64,000 nt of DNA from Ramlibacter sp. GTDB lineage: Bacteria; Pseudomonadota; Gammaproteobacteria; Burkholderiales; Burkholderiaceae_C. The notes below the pieces were generated by a model. The model did no database searches and was not told the DNA's origin. It worked only from the letters and a program-made list of their open reading frames with translations. A program made the translations under genes and the position numbers. Location: contig JAHBZM010000001.1 in NCBI GenBank assembly GCA_019635435.1, forward strand, positions 2,046,001-2,110,000, in the 5' to 3' direction. Of this stretch, positions 17,428 through 24,958 are shown in pieces (position 1 is the first letter of the stretch; each line of letters opens with the position of its first letter).

Positions 17428-18369
17428 ATGATAAAGCAAACGCGAATCATTCTTAATAAAGCCGGCGAGCGCGCAAGGCTTTTGCTCGCGGTGGCGGGCG
17501 GCCTCGCGGTGGCGTTGCTGGCGGGCTGCGCCATGGGCCCGGCCGCGCCCCCGGTGGCGGCCACGCCGGTGCCCGCCGCGGCGCCCCATGTCCCCAGGAT
17601 CGGGCTGGCCCTTGGCGGCGGCGCGGCACGGGGGTTTGCCCATGTCGGCGTGATCCAGGCGCTCGAGGAGGCTGGCATCCGACCTGATCTGGTCACCGGC
17701 ACTTCGGCCGGCAGCCTGGTGGCTGCGCTGTATGCGAGCGGGCGCAACGGTGCCCAGCTGCAGCAGGTGGCCGAAACCATGGAAGAGGCCGCATTCACCG
17801 ACTGGATGCTGCCGCTGTTCAGCCGCGGCGTCCTGCGCGGCGAGGCGCTGGCGCGCTATGTGAACACCCAGGTGCAGCGCAAGCTGATCGAAGACATGCC
17901 GCTGCCCCTGGGCATCGTGGCCACCGACCTGCAAAGCGGGCAGGGCGTGCTGTTCCAGCGTGGCGACACGGGCACGGCTGTGCGGGCCTCCAGCGCCGTG
18001 CCATCGATCTTCCTGCCCGTGCCGATTGCCGGGCGCGATTATGTGGACGGGGGGCTGGTGTCGCCGGTGCCGGTGCGCTACGCGCGCCAGATGGGCGCGG
18101 AGCTGGTGATCGCCGTGGACATTTCGAGCGCGCCCGAGGGCAACCCCTCGGGGGACACCTTGCAGCTCCTGCTGCAGACCTTTGCCATCATGGGCCGCAG
18201 CATCAATGCCTGGGAACTGCGCGAGGCCGACGTGGTGGTCCGGCCGGCCCTGGCGGGCATGCGCGGCGCGGACTTCGGGGCACGGTTGCGGGCCATCGAG
18301 GCCGGGCGTCAGGCCATGCGGCAGGCGCTGCCGCAGCTGCGGCAGGCCATCGCAGCCCACGCCAGATAA
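17428..18369 (+). CDS. Patatin-like phospholipase lipoprotein (RssA-like)
   Basis: Encodes 313 residues. The lipoprotein signal ends LAVALLAGC. The patatin core has the oxyanion motif LGGGAARGFAHVG, the nucleophile elbow GTSAGS, and the catalytic Asp in YVDGGLVSPVP. It is expected to hydrolyse acyl lipids at the inner face of the outer membrane or the inner membrane. The ATG at 17428 has a strong GAGGAAA ribosome-binding site. Codons 4-10 overlap a Fur-like box that more likely serves the divergent iron-binding protein gene. Confidence 0.88.
   Translation: MIKQTRIILNKAGERARLLLAVAGGLAVALLAGCAMGPAAPPVAATPVPAAAPHVPRIGLALGGGAARGFAHVGVIQALEEAGIRPDLVTGTSAGSLVAALYASGRNGAQLQQVAETMEEAAFTDWMLPLFSRGVLRGEALARYVNTQVQRKLIEDMPLPLGIVATDLQSGQGVLFQRGDTGTAVRASSAVPSIFLPVPIAGRDYVDGGLVSPVPVRYARQMGAELVIAVDISSAPEGNPSGDTLQLLLQTFAIMGRSINAWELREADVVVRPALAGMRGADFGARLRAIEAGRQAMRQALPQLRQAIAAHAR
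17439..17457. promoter_or_regulatory. Candidate Fur box (fbpA-like gene / patatin gene)
   Basis: AACGCGAATCATTCTTAAT resembles the other Fur-like sites in the window (shared GCGAATC core and TCATT or TTAAT end). It lies 41 bp upstream of the ferric-binding protein gene and inside the 5' end of the divergent patatin gene. Confidence 0.5.
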
Positions 18370-18398
18370 AAAAAGGCCCAGTCCGAAAACTGGGCCTT
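18368..18398 (-). terminator. Rho-independent terminator of the phasin gene
   Basis: The arms AAGGCCCAGT (18373-18382) and ACTGGGCCTT (18389-18398) pair perfectly. On the minus strand the hairpin is followed by a run of seven T (18368-18374). It may also stop patatin transcripts, but the T-run favours the phasin side. Confidence 0.8.
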
Positions 18399-18553
18399 GA
18401 AGGGATCCCTGAACCTTGAAGGTGTCGAAAGGACCCGAGGAGACAATCAGCAGAACTCTCGTTCAATGAACCAGAGTATCGAATGGATGCTTCCTGGTTT
18501 GTAGAGTTCCCGCTCCAGACAGCTGGAGGCGGGTTCCCGGCAATCAAGAGGGC

Positions 18554-19096
18554 TTAGCGCTTCTTGGCGGTGGTCTTGGCAGCGCTCACGGCGGTGTTGG
18601 CCACGGCGTTGAAGTTGGCTTCAGCCACGTCGGTGGCTTGCTTCACGGCCTTTTGCACCGATTCCAGGGCGTTGTTGCCGGCGGCAATGGCGCTCTTGAA
18701 CACGGCCACAGCGGTTTCGGAGCCGGCCGGGGCATTCTTGGAAGCGTTGTCCACGACGGACATGAACTTCTTCTGTGCGTCGCTGGCCTGGGCTTCGAAA
18801 GCCTTGCCGAATTCGGCGCCGGTGCCCGAAGCGATGTCATACAGGTGACGGCTGTAGGCGGCGGTCTTTTCAGCCAGGGGCTGGAACAGGCTGGCTTGCA
18901 GCGCGAGCAGTTCCTGCGCGTCCTTGACGCTCAGGACGGCCTGGGTGGTGTCGGCGGCTTCGGTCAGCGCGGCCTTGGAAGCCGTGACGTTCAGCTCGAC
19001 GAGCTTTTCCACGCCTTCGAATGCTTTGCCGGTCAGGCCAAACAGGGTTTCGATGTTGGCTTTGTGGGCGGCCAGGATTTGTTCAGCGGTCAACAT
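18554..19096 (-). CDS. Phasin family protein (PHA granule-associated)
   Basis: Encodes 180 residues, almost all helical. The N-terminus [20 protein letters not shown] and the later [19 protein letters not shown] are typical of betaproteobacterial PhaP phasins. The tail is Ala/Lys-rich (AKTTAKKR). It coats polyhydroxyalkanoate granules. GGAGAT lies just upstream of the ATG at 19096; the frame extends to 19246 but the added part has no family match. Two PhaR-like sites in inverted orientation lie upstream (19160-19234). A strong terminator follows. Confidence 0.9.
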   Translation of the reverse strand: MLTAEQILAAHKANIETLFGLTGKAFEGVEKLVELNVTASKAALTEAADTTQAVLSVKDAQELLALQASLFQPLAEKTAAYSRHLYDIASGTGAEFGKAFEAQASDAQKKFMSVVDNASKNAPAGSETAVAVFKSAIAAGNNALESVQKAVKQATDVAEANFNAVANTAVSAAKTTAKKR

Positions 19097-19159
19097 ATCA
19101 ATATCTCCAGTGAGTTGCGGTAAGGATCGATATCTGCGCTGAACCCGGGAGAGCCGGTT

Positions 19160-19234
19160 ATGTTGCAGTGCAGCATGGCTGAAGTATAGGGTTATCCCGT
19201 GGCATTGCAAGTGATTTTTGCTGCACTGCAACAT
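19160..19234. promoter_or_regulatory. Inverted pair of 16-bp PhaR-like sites upstream of the phasin gene
   Basis: ATGTTGCAGTGCAGCA (19160-19175) recurs as its exact reverse complement at 19219-19234, 43 nt away. Each copy contains CTGC-N3-GCA, close to the CTGCN3GCAG site described for PhaR repressors of phasin genes. The second copy lies between the phasin gene and the divergent operon that starts at 19290, so both could be controlled from here. Confidence 0.65.
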
Positions 19235-19289
19235 ATTGGGGCGCAACCCCTAAAACGCCCCGGATGGCGGGCCACGACACAATGCGGTC

Positions 19290-20219
19290 ATGCAGGTTTT
19301 CTATGCGGACCAGTTCGTGTTGCCACTGCCGGCGGGCCACCGGTTCCCCATGGCCAAGTACCAGTTGCTGCGCGACCAGCTGGCCGCCCACGTGCCGGGC
19401 CTGCGCCTGATGCCCGCGCAGCGCGCGAGCGACGGCGAACTGGCCCTGGCCCACAGCCCGGCCTACATCCGCGCCATCCAGGACGGGACCGTGGCGCCAC
19501 AGGTGATGCGCGAGATCGGCTTTCCCTGGAGCGAGGCCATGGCCGAGCGGGCGCGCCGCTCGGTGGGGGCCACCATCGCGGCCTGCCGCGCCGCTTTCCG
19601 GGAGGGGTTGGCCGCGAACATCGCGGGCGGCACGCACCATGCGTATGCCGACAAGGGCGGGGGCTTTTGCGTGTTCAATGATGCCGCCGTGGCCGCGCGG
19701 CTCATGCAGGCTGAATGGGCGCGCACCCACCGGCACCCGCTGAAGGTGGCGGTGGTGGACCTGGACGTGCATCAGGGCAATGGCACGGCCAGCCTGTTTC
19801 GCGCCGACCCCAGCGTCTTCACGCTGTCCCTGCACGGGCAGAAGAACTTCCCGTTCCGCAAGGAGGCGAGCGACTGGGATGTCGACCTGCCCGATGGCTG
19901 CCGGGACGACGAGTACCTGCAGGCGCTGGAGATCGCGCTGGCCGAGATGGAGCGCCGTTTCGAGCCGGGCCTGGTCATCTACCTGGCCGGTGCCGACCCC
20001 CACGAGGGCGACCGCCTGGGGCGCCTCAAGCTGACCTGGGACGGCCTGGAGGCCCGCGACCGGCGCGTGTTCGACTGGGCCTGGCAGCGCCGGGTGCCGC
20101 TGGCCTTTGCCATGGCCGGTGGCTATGGCCACAGGATCGAGGACACGGTCCAGGTCCAGGTCACCACGTACCGCGTCGCCATGGGCTATTGGCAGCGCTG
20201 GCAGAATCGGACGGCATGA
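19290..20219 (+). CDS. Histone deacetylase-family amidohydrolase
   Basis: Encodes 309 residues. It has the zinc-dependent deacetylase pattern: GGTHHAYADKGGGFCVFND, VAVVDLDVHQGNGTASLF (metal ligands Asp and His), and the later YLAGADPHEGDRLG and AMAGGYG. Bacterial members remove acyl groups from acetylpolyamines, acetoin-like compounds or proteins; the substrate here is unknown. The ATG at 19290 gives the usual family start. It overlaps the next gene by 4 bp (ATGA), so the three genes 19290-21384 form one coupled operon. Confidence 0.9.
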   Translation: MQVFYADQFVLPLPAGHRFPMAKYQLLRDQLAAHVPGLRLMPAQRASDGELALAHSPAYIRAIQDGTVAPQVMREIGFPWSEAMAERARRSVGATIAACRAAFREGLAANIAGGTHHAYADKGGGFCVFNDAAVAARLMQAEWARTHRHPLKVAVVDLDVHQGNGTASLFRADPSVFTLSLHGQKNFPFRKEASDWDVDLPDGCRDDEYLQALEIALAEMERRFEPGLVIYLAGADPHEGDRLGRLKLTWDGLEARDRRVFDWAWQRRVPLAFAMAGGYGHRIEDTVQVQVTTYRVAMGYWQRWQNRTA

Positions 20220-20662
20220 GCACTCCCCGCCCCGCCAAACCCGAGCCCGATTCGCGTGACCGCTACCGGGCTTTTCGCACCATCGGCACCCGCTGGATGG
20301 ACAACGACGCCTACGGGCATGTCAACAACGTCGTCTACTACAGCTGGTTCGACACCGTGGTCAACGCGCACCTGATCGAGCAGGGCGTGCTGGACATTCA
20401 CCACGGCGAGACCATCGGCCTGGTGATCGAGACGCAATGCAACTACTTTGCCTCGCTGGCCTTCCCGCAGAACATCGAGGCCGGCCTGCGGGTGGCCCAC
20501 ATGGGCACCTCCAGCGTGCGCTATGAGGTGGGCCTGTTTGCCGAAGGCGCGCCCCTGTGTGCCGCCCGGGGCCATTTCGTCCATGTGTATGTGGACCGTC
20601 AGCACCGGCGGCCGGTGCCTCTGCCGGCCCCCCTCAAAGCCGTTCTGGAGCAACTTCAATGA
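20216..20662 (+). CDS. Acyl-CoA thioesterase (4-hydroxybenzoyl-CoA thioesterase / YbgC family)
   Basis: Encodes 148 residues of the single hot-dog fold. The signature TRWMDNDAYGHVNNVVYYSW contains the catalytic Asp. It hydrolyses acyl-CoA to free acid and CoA; the chain specificity cannot be read. The start overlaps the HDAC-like stop (ATGA) and its own stop overlaps the nitroreductase start in the same way. The position between these two genes, opposite a phasin, suggests a role in acyl or storage-polymer metabolism, though that is inference. Confidence 0.9.
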   Translation: MSTPRPAKPEPDSRDRYRAFRTIGTRWMDNDAYGHVNNVVYYSWFDTVVNAHLIEQGVLDIHHGETIGLVIETQCNYFASLAFPQNIEAGLRVAHMGTSSVRYEVGLFAEGAPLCAARGHFVHVYVDRQHRRPVPLPAPLKAVLEQLQ

Positions 20663-21384
20663 GTCTTTCCCAAGTCAGCACCGTGATCAAGGACCGGGCC
20701 AGCGTCGACGCCGCGATCGAAAGCCGATTCTCGGCACGCGCCTTCCTGCCCAGGCCGGTGCCGCGCGAGATGATCGCCGACATCCTGAAGGTGGCCAGCC
20801 GGGCCGCGTCCGGCACCAACACCCAGCCCTGGAAAACCTATGTGCTGCAGGGCGAAAGCCGGGACAGCCTGGTGCGCAAGGTCTGCGAGGCGCATGACGC
20901 GATCTATGCCAACCCGGCGCTGGCGGCCGACTACCGCGAGGAATACGATTACTACCCCGAAAAATGGGTGAGTCCCTACATCGACCGGCGGCGCGAGAAC
21001 GGCTGGAGCCTGTATGGCCTGCTGGGCATCACCAAGGGCGACAAGGACAAGATGCACGCCCAGCACCAGCGCAACTACAGGTTGTTTGACGCGCCGGTGG
21101 GCCTGATGTTCACGCTGGACCGCGTCATGGGCCGGGGCTCGCTGGTCGACTACGGCATGTTCCTGCAAAGCATCATGGTGGCGGCGCGCGCGCGCGGGCT
21201 GCACACCTGCCCGCAGGCTGCCTGGAACGGCTTTGCGAAGATCATCCTGCCCCACATCGGCGCCGGACCGGACGAAATGCTGGTGTGCGGCATGGCGATG
21301 GGCTATGCCGACGAGTCTGCCCCGGTGAACGGATTTCACACGCCGCGTGAGCCGGTGGCGCAGTTCACGCGCTGGCTCGACTGA
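20659..21384 (+). CDS. Nitroreductase family protein
   Basis: Encodes 241 residues. FMN-binding residues are visible in ESRFSARAFLPRPV and ASRAASGTNTQPWKTYVL. The middle has DAPVGLMFTLDR and GLHTCPQAAWNGF, and the end VCGMAMGYADESAPVN. It reduces nitro-compounds, quinones or similar acceptors with NAD(P)H. The ATG at 20659 overlaps the thioesterase stop by 4 bp. The gene is followed by a hairpin at 21391-21415. Confidence 0.9.
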   Translation: MSLSQVSTVIKDRASVDAAIESRFSARAFLPRPVPREMIADILKVASRAASGTNTQPWKTYVLQGESRDSLVRKVCEAHDAIYANPALAADYREEYDYYPEKWVSPYIDRRRENGWSLYGLLGITKGDKDKMHAQHQRNYRLFDAPVGLMFTLDRVMGRGSLVDYGMFLQSIMVAARARGLHTCPQAAWNGFAKIILPHIGAGPDEMLVCGMAMGYADESAPVNGFHTPREPVAQFTRWLD

Positions 21385-21415
21385 AAAAAAGGGGGCGACC
21401 CTTCAGGCCGCCCCC
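21384..21415 (-). terminator. Terminator between the nitroreductase and Cys-repeat protein genes
   Basis: GGGGGCG (21391-21397) pairs with CGCCCCC (21409-21415). On the minus strand the hairpin is followed by seven T (21384-21390), so it terminates the gene at 21449. Read on the plus strand it has only two T. Confidence 0.75.
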
Positions 21416-21448
21416 TTGCCAGGGCCCTGCGGGACCCCCGCGGCAAGA

Positions 21449-22009
21449 CTACGTCTTGCCAAACCGGCGCTTTGCATCGGTGATGCAGCTGTCCTTGGCC
21501 TGGCCGGCCATGGCGTCGCAGCGTTCCACCGCGGCGTTGTAGCGGGCCTCCTGGGTGTCGGCCATGGCGTCCTTGCGTGCATCGGCCGTCTGGTGGGCGC
21601 CCTCGGCCTGCGCGGCACTCACCTTGGCGGCGCCCTTGGCGCTCACATGGGCGGCCTTGGCATCCTTGATGCACACGTCCTTGGCGTTGCCTGCAAGGTC
21701 ATCGCACTTTTCCCTGGCCGTGTCGTACGCCGCGTCGGCCTTGGCGATCAGGACCTTTTCCTGGGCCTTGGCACCGGGCTTGTAGCTGGCCTCCAGCTCC
21801 GCCCTGGCGACGTTTTCAGCGCCCTTGACCTCGGACATGCAGATGTCCTTGGCATTGGCCTTCAGGCCCGAGCAGCGCTCCTTGCCGGCCTTGTAGTCGG
21901 CTTCGATGCGGTCCTTCTGGGCCTTGTACTCGTCCTTGGTCATGGCGTTGGCGGCGCCGGCCCAGGCGCAGCAGGCCGCAACCGCGAGTGTGATGAGCTG
22001 TTGTTTCAT
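21449..22009 (-). CDS. Periplasmic protein with three Cys-containing repeats
   Basis: Encodes 186 residues. A Sec signal (MKQQLITLAVAACCAWAGAANA) is followed by a helical, Ala/Lys-rich protein. Three repeats carry a Cys pair spaced by 11 residues: ERCSGLKANAKDICMSEVKG, EKCDDLAGNAKDVCIKDAKA and ERCDAMAGQAKDSCITDAKR. Each pair could make a helix-hairpin disulfide. Relatives are annotated as hypothetical or loosely as TolA-like in Burkholderiales; the function is unknown. It lies 26 bp downstream of a CsbD stress gene on the same strand, so a stress role is likely. Confidence 0.75.
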   Translation of the reverse strand: MKQQLITLAVAACCAWAGAANAMTKDEYKAQKDRIEADYKAGKERCSGLKANAKDICMSEVKGAENVARAELEASYKPGAKAQEKVLIAKADAAYDTAREKCDDLAGNAKDVCIKDAKAAHVSAKGAAKVSAAQAEGAHQTADARKDAMADTQEARYNAAVERCDAMAGQAKDSCITDAKRRFGKT

Positions 22010-22035
22010 GGTGTGGCTCCCGGCAGGGCGGTTGT

Positions 22036-22260
22036 TCATTGGGATTTTTCGAAGCGGAAGTCCGGGTTGCGCTGCTCCCAGTTCTTGACCTGCTTCTCGG
22101 CCTCGTCGCGGGCCAGCCCGTGGCGCTCCTGGATGCGGCCCAGCAGCTGGTCGCGCTTGCCTGCGATGATGTCCACGTCGTCATCGGTCAGCTTGCCCCA
22201 CTGTTCCTTGACCTTGCCCTTGAACTGCTTCCAGTTGCCTTCCATGCGATCCTGATTCAT
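22036..22260 (-). CDS. CsbD family stress-response protein
   Basis: Encodes 74 residues. MNQDRMEGNWKQFKGKVKEQ and WGKLTDDDVDIIAGKRDQLLG match the CsbD family (YjbJ in E. coli), small hydrophilic proteins induced by general stress. The molecular role is not known. It is followed at 26 bp by the Cys-repeat protein gene, probably in one transcript. Confidence 0.93.
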   Translation of the reverse strand: MNQDRMEGNWKQFKGKVKEQWGKLTDDDVDIIAGKRDQLLGRIQERHGLARDEAEKQVKNWEQRNPDFRFEKSQ

Positions 22261-22394
22261 GGTGTTCTCCAGTTTGAAAGTGAAAAGTTACATGGGCCCC
22301 CGGCCTGCGGACCCGCCGCTCGCCGGGGGATGGAAATGACTGTAGGCAGGCCGCGTCGCCGGACCGGTAGGAGGCGCGTGGCACAGGTGGTAGG

Positions 22395-22423
22395 CAGTGG
22401 CCTACAGTGGCCTACAGTGGCCA
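22395..22423 (+). repeat. 10-bp tandem repeat, nearly three copies
   Basis: CAGTGGCCTA is repeated at 22395 and 22405 and continues as CAGTGGCCA from 22415. It lies in the 278-bp gap between csbD and the antiporter gene. GTAGGC just before it makes an inverted match to GCCTAC. No function is evident. Confidence 0.7.
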
Positions 22424-22538
22424 GCCGGCCCGTGTCAGGCCGCTGAAATGAAGGGTTCCCGTGATTGGGTATGCTCAGCCGCTGGAACTCACAATCGGGC
22501 CGACCGGCACAGCGCGCGGCCGTTTTCTGGAGACACGC

Positions 22539-23951
22539 ATGAGACTTTCACGATGGGCCGGCACCTGCCTGGCGATCACGCTCTGGCCGGGCCTGGCGGC
22601 CGCCGCTGAATTCAACGGCAGCCAGCTCTCGCCGCTGTGGGGGGCGCCGTTCGCCGGCATCCTGCTGTGCATTGCCGTGATGCCGCTGCTGGCACCGCAT
22701 TTCTGGCATCACCACTTCGGCAAGGTGGCGGCTGCCTGGTCGCTGGCATTCCTGGTGCCTTTTGCCCTGGCCTTCGGGCCGGGCGTGGCGGGCACCAGCC
22801 TGGTCCATGCCCTGCTGGCGGAGTACATCCCGTTCGTGATCCTGCTCACCGCCCTGTTCACCGTGGCCGGCGGCATCTACATCCGCGGCAACCTGCACGG
22901 CAGCCCGGGGCTGAACACGTCCATTCTGGCCATCGGCGCCGTGCTGGCGAGCTTCATGGGAACCACGGGCGCGTCCATGCTGCTGATCCGCCCGCTGATC
23001 CGGGCCAATGACAACCGGCGGCACACGGCGCATGTGGTGGTGTTCTTCATCTTCATCGTCTCCAACGCAGGGGGCTCGCTGACGCCGCTGGGGGATCCGC
23101 CGCTGTTCCTGGGCTTCCTCAAGGGCGTTGACTTCTTCTGGACCGTGGGGCACATCTTCCCCGAGACGCTGTTCCTGGTTGGCACGCTGCTGGCGATCTT
23201 CTATGCGCTCGACTCCTGGTTCTATCACCGCCGCGAGGAACTGTCGGCCATGGACCCGACCCCCGATTCGCGCAACATCGGCTTTGACGGCATGGTCAAT
23301 TTCGCCCTGCTGGGCGGGGTGGTGGGGCTGGTGCTGCTCAGCGGCTTCTGGAAGTCTTCCGTGGTGTTTGATGTGTTCGGCACCGAGGTGGGCCTGCCCG
23401 GCCTGGTGCGCGATGTGGGCCTGGTGGCCATCACGCTGGTCTCGCTGAAGATCACGCCCGACACGGTGCACGCGGACAACCAGTTCTCGTGGGGGCCGAT
23501 GGCCGAGGTGGCCAAGCTCTTCGCCGGCATCTTCCTGACGATCATCCCTGTCATCGCCATGCTCAAGGCCGGGGTCGACGGCCCCTTTGGCGCCATCGTG
23601 TCCGCGGTGACACGCGCGGACGGAAGCCCCAATCCCGCGATGTATTTCTGGGCCACCGGCGCGCTGAGCTCGTTCCTTGACAACGCGCCCACCTACCTGG
23701 TGTTCTTCAACACCGCGGGGGGTGACCCCAAGGTGCTGATGACCACGCTGGCGCCGACGCTGGCCGCCGTGTCGGCCGGCGCCGTGTTCATGGGCGCCAA
23801 CACCTACATCGGCAATGCGCCCAACCTGATGGTCAAGGCCATCGCCGAGGACCGCGGCATCAAGATGCCCAGCTTCTTTGGCTACATGCTCTGGTCGTGC
23901 GGCATCCTGGTGCCGCTGTTCGTCTTCATGACCTTCATCTGGTTCCGCTGA
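22539..23951 (+). CDS. nhaD: NhaD-type sodium/proton antiporter
   Basis: Encodes 470 residues with about a dozen membrane segments. A signal-like N-terminus (MRLSRWAGTCLAITLWPGLAAA) is common in this family. Diagnostic stretches are GTTGASMLLIRPLIRAN, FIVSNAGGSLTPLGDPPLFLG and the C-terminal GAVFMGANTYIGNAPNLMVK. It exchanges Na+ or Li+ for H+ across the inner membrane. The ATG at 22539 follows CTGGAGA; the frame extends to 22461. A hydroxyacid dehydrogenase gene follows after 10 bp. Confidence 0.9.
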   Translation: MRLSRWAGTCLAITLWPGLAAAAEFNGSQLSPLWGAPFAGILLCIAVMPLLAPHFWHHHFGKVAAAWSLAFLVPFALAFGPGVAGTSLVHALLAEYIPFVILLTALFTVAGGIYIRGNLHGSPGLNTSILAIGAVLASFMGTTGASMLLIRPLIRANDNRRHTAHVVVFFIFIVSNAGGSLTPLGDPPLFLGFLKGVDFFWTVGHIFPETLFLVGTLLAIFYALDSWFYHRREELSAMDPTPDSRNIGFDGMVNFALLGGVVGLVLLSGFWKSSVVFDVFGTEVGLPGLVRDVGLVAITLVSLKITPDTVHADNQFSWGPMAEVAKLFAGIFLTIIPVIAMLKAGVDGPFGAIVSAVTRADGSPNPAMYFWATGALSSFLDNAPTYLVFFNTAGGDPKVLMTTLAPTLAAVSAGAVFMGANTYIGNAPNLMVKAIAEDRGIKMPSFFGYMLWSCGILVPLFVFMTFIWFR

Positions 23952-23961
23952 GGTTTCAACC

Positions 23962-24945
23962 ATGTCCAAGCCTTCCGTCTTTGTCGCGCGCGCAATCTTC
24001 CCCGAGGTCATCGACCGCCTGTCCGCGCATTTCGAGGTCGAGTCCAACCAGGCTGATACGGTCTGGACCAAGCCCCAGCTGATCGAAAAGCTGCAGGGCA
24101 AGGTGGGCGCCTTCACCACCAGCAGCGAACGTGTCGACGACGAAGTGCTCGCGGCCTGCCCCGGCCTGAAGATCGTGGCCAACATGGCCGTGGGCTACAA
24201 CAACTTCGACATTCCCGCGATGACCGCGCGCGGGGTGCTGGCCACCAACGCGCCCGATGTGCTGACCGAGACCACGGCCGATTTCGGCTTTGCGCTGCTC
24301 ATGGCCACCGCGCGCCGGGTCACCGAGAGCGAGCATTTCCTGCGCGCCGGCAAGTGGACCAAGTGGAACTACGAGATGTTCTCGGGCTCCGACATCCACG
24401 GCGCGACGCTGGGCATCCTGGGCATGGGCCGCATCGGCCAGGGCATCGCCAGGCGCGGAGCCCACGGCTTTGGCATGAAGGTGATCTACCACAACCGTTC
24501 GCGCCTGGCGCCCGAACTGGAAGCGGCCTGCAAGGCCCGCTACGTGAGCAAGGAGGAGCTGCTCGCGCAGGCCGATCACCTGGTGCTGGTGCTGCCGTAT
24601 TCGGCCTCGTCGCACCATGCGATCGGCGCCGCCGAGCTCGCGCAGATGAAGCCCACGGCCAACCTGGTCAACATCGCGCGCGGCGGCATTGTGGACGACG
24701 CCGCGCTGGCCGCGGCCCTGCGCGACAAGCGCATTGCGGCAGCCGGGCTGGACGTGTTCGAGGGCGAGCCCACGGTGCATCCCGACCTGCTCAAGGTGCC
24801 CAACGTGGTGCTGACCCCGCACATCGCCAGTGCCACCGTGCCCACGCGGCTGGCCATGGGCAACCTGGCCGCGGACAACCTGATCGGCTACCTGACGCAG
24901 GGCAAGCCGCTCACGCCGCTGAACCCTGAAGTGCTGAAAAAATAG
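23962..24945 (+). CDS. D-2-hydroxyacid dehydrogenase (glyoxylate/hydroxypyruvate reductase-like)
   Basis: Encodes 327 residues. The NAD(P) fold is marked by LGILGMGRIGQGIARR. The catalytic Arg is in NIARGGIVDD, the Glu in DVFEGEPTVH and the His in VVLTPHIASAT. It most resembles GhrB/GyaR-type glyoxylate and hydroxypyruvate reductases. It starts 10 bp after nhaD and is followed by rmuC after 13 bp, so the genes from 22539 to 27438 may be cotranscribed. Confidence 0.9.
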   Translation: MSKPSVFVARAIFPEVIDRLSAHFEVESNQADTVWTKPQLIEKLQGKVGAFTTSSERVDDEVLAACPGLKIVANMAVGYNNFDIPAMTARGVLATNAPDVLTETTADFGFALLMATARRVTESEHFLRAGKWTKWNYEMFSGSDIHGATLGILGMGRIGQGIARRGAHGFGMKVIYHNRSRLAPELEAACKARYVSKEELLAQADHLVLVLPYSASSHHAIGAAELAQMKPTANLVNIARGGIVDDAALAAALRDKRIAAAGLDVFEGEPTVHPDLLKVPNVVLTPHIASATVPTRLAMGNLAADNLIGYLTQGKPLTPLNPEVLKK

Positions 24946-24958
24946 GCGAGAGGCGCTC

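Noticed and set aside
18421..18440. GGTGTCGAAAGG as a second copy of the repeat found in dnaG
   Set aside because: Only a few bases match and the palindrome is absent.
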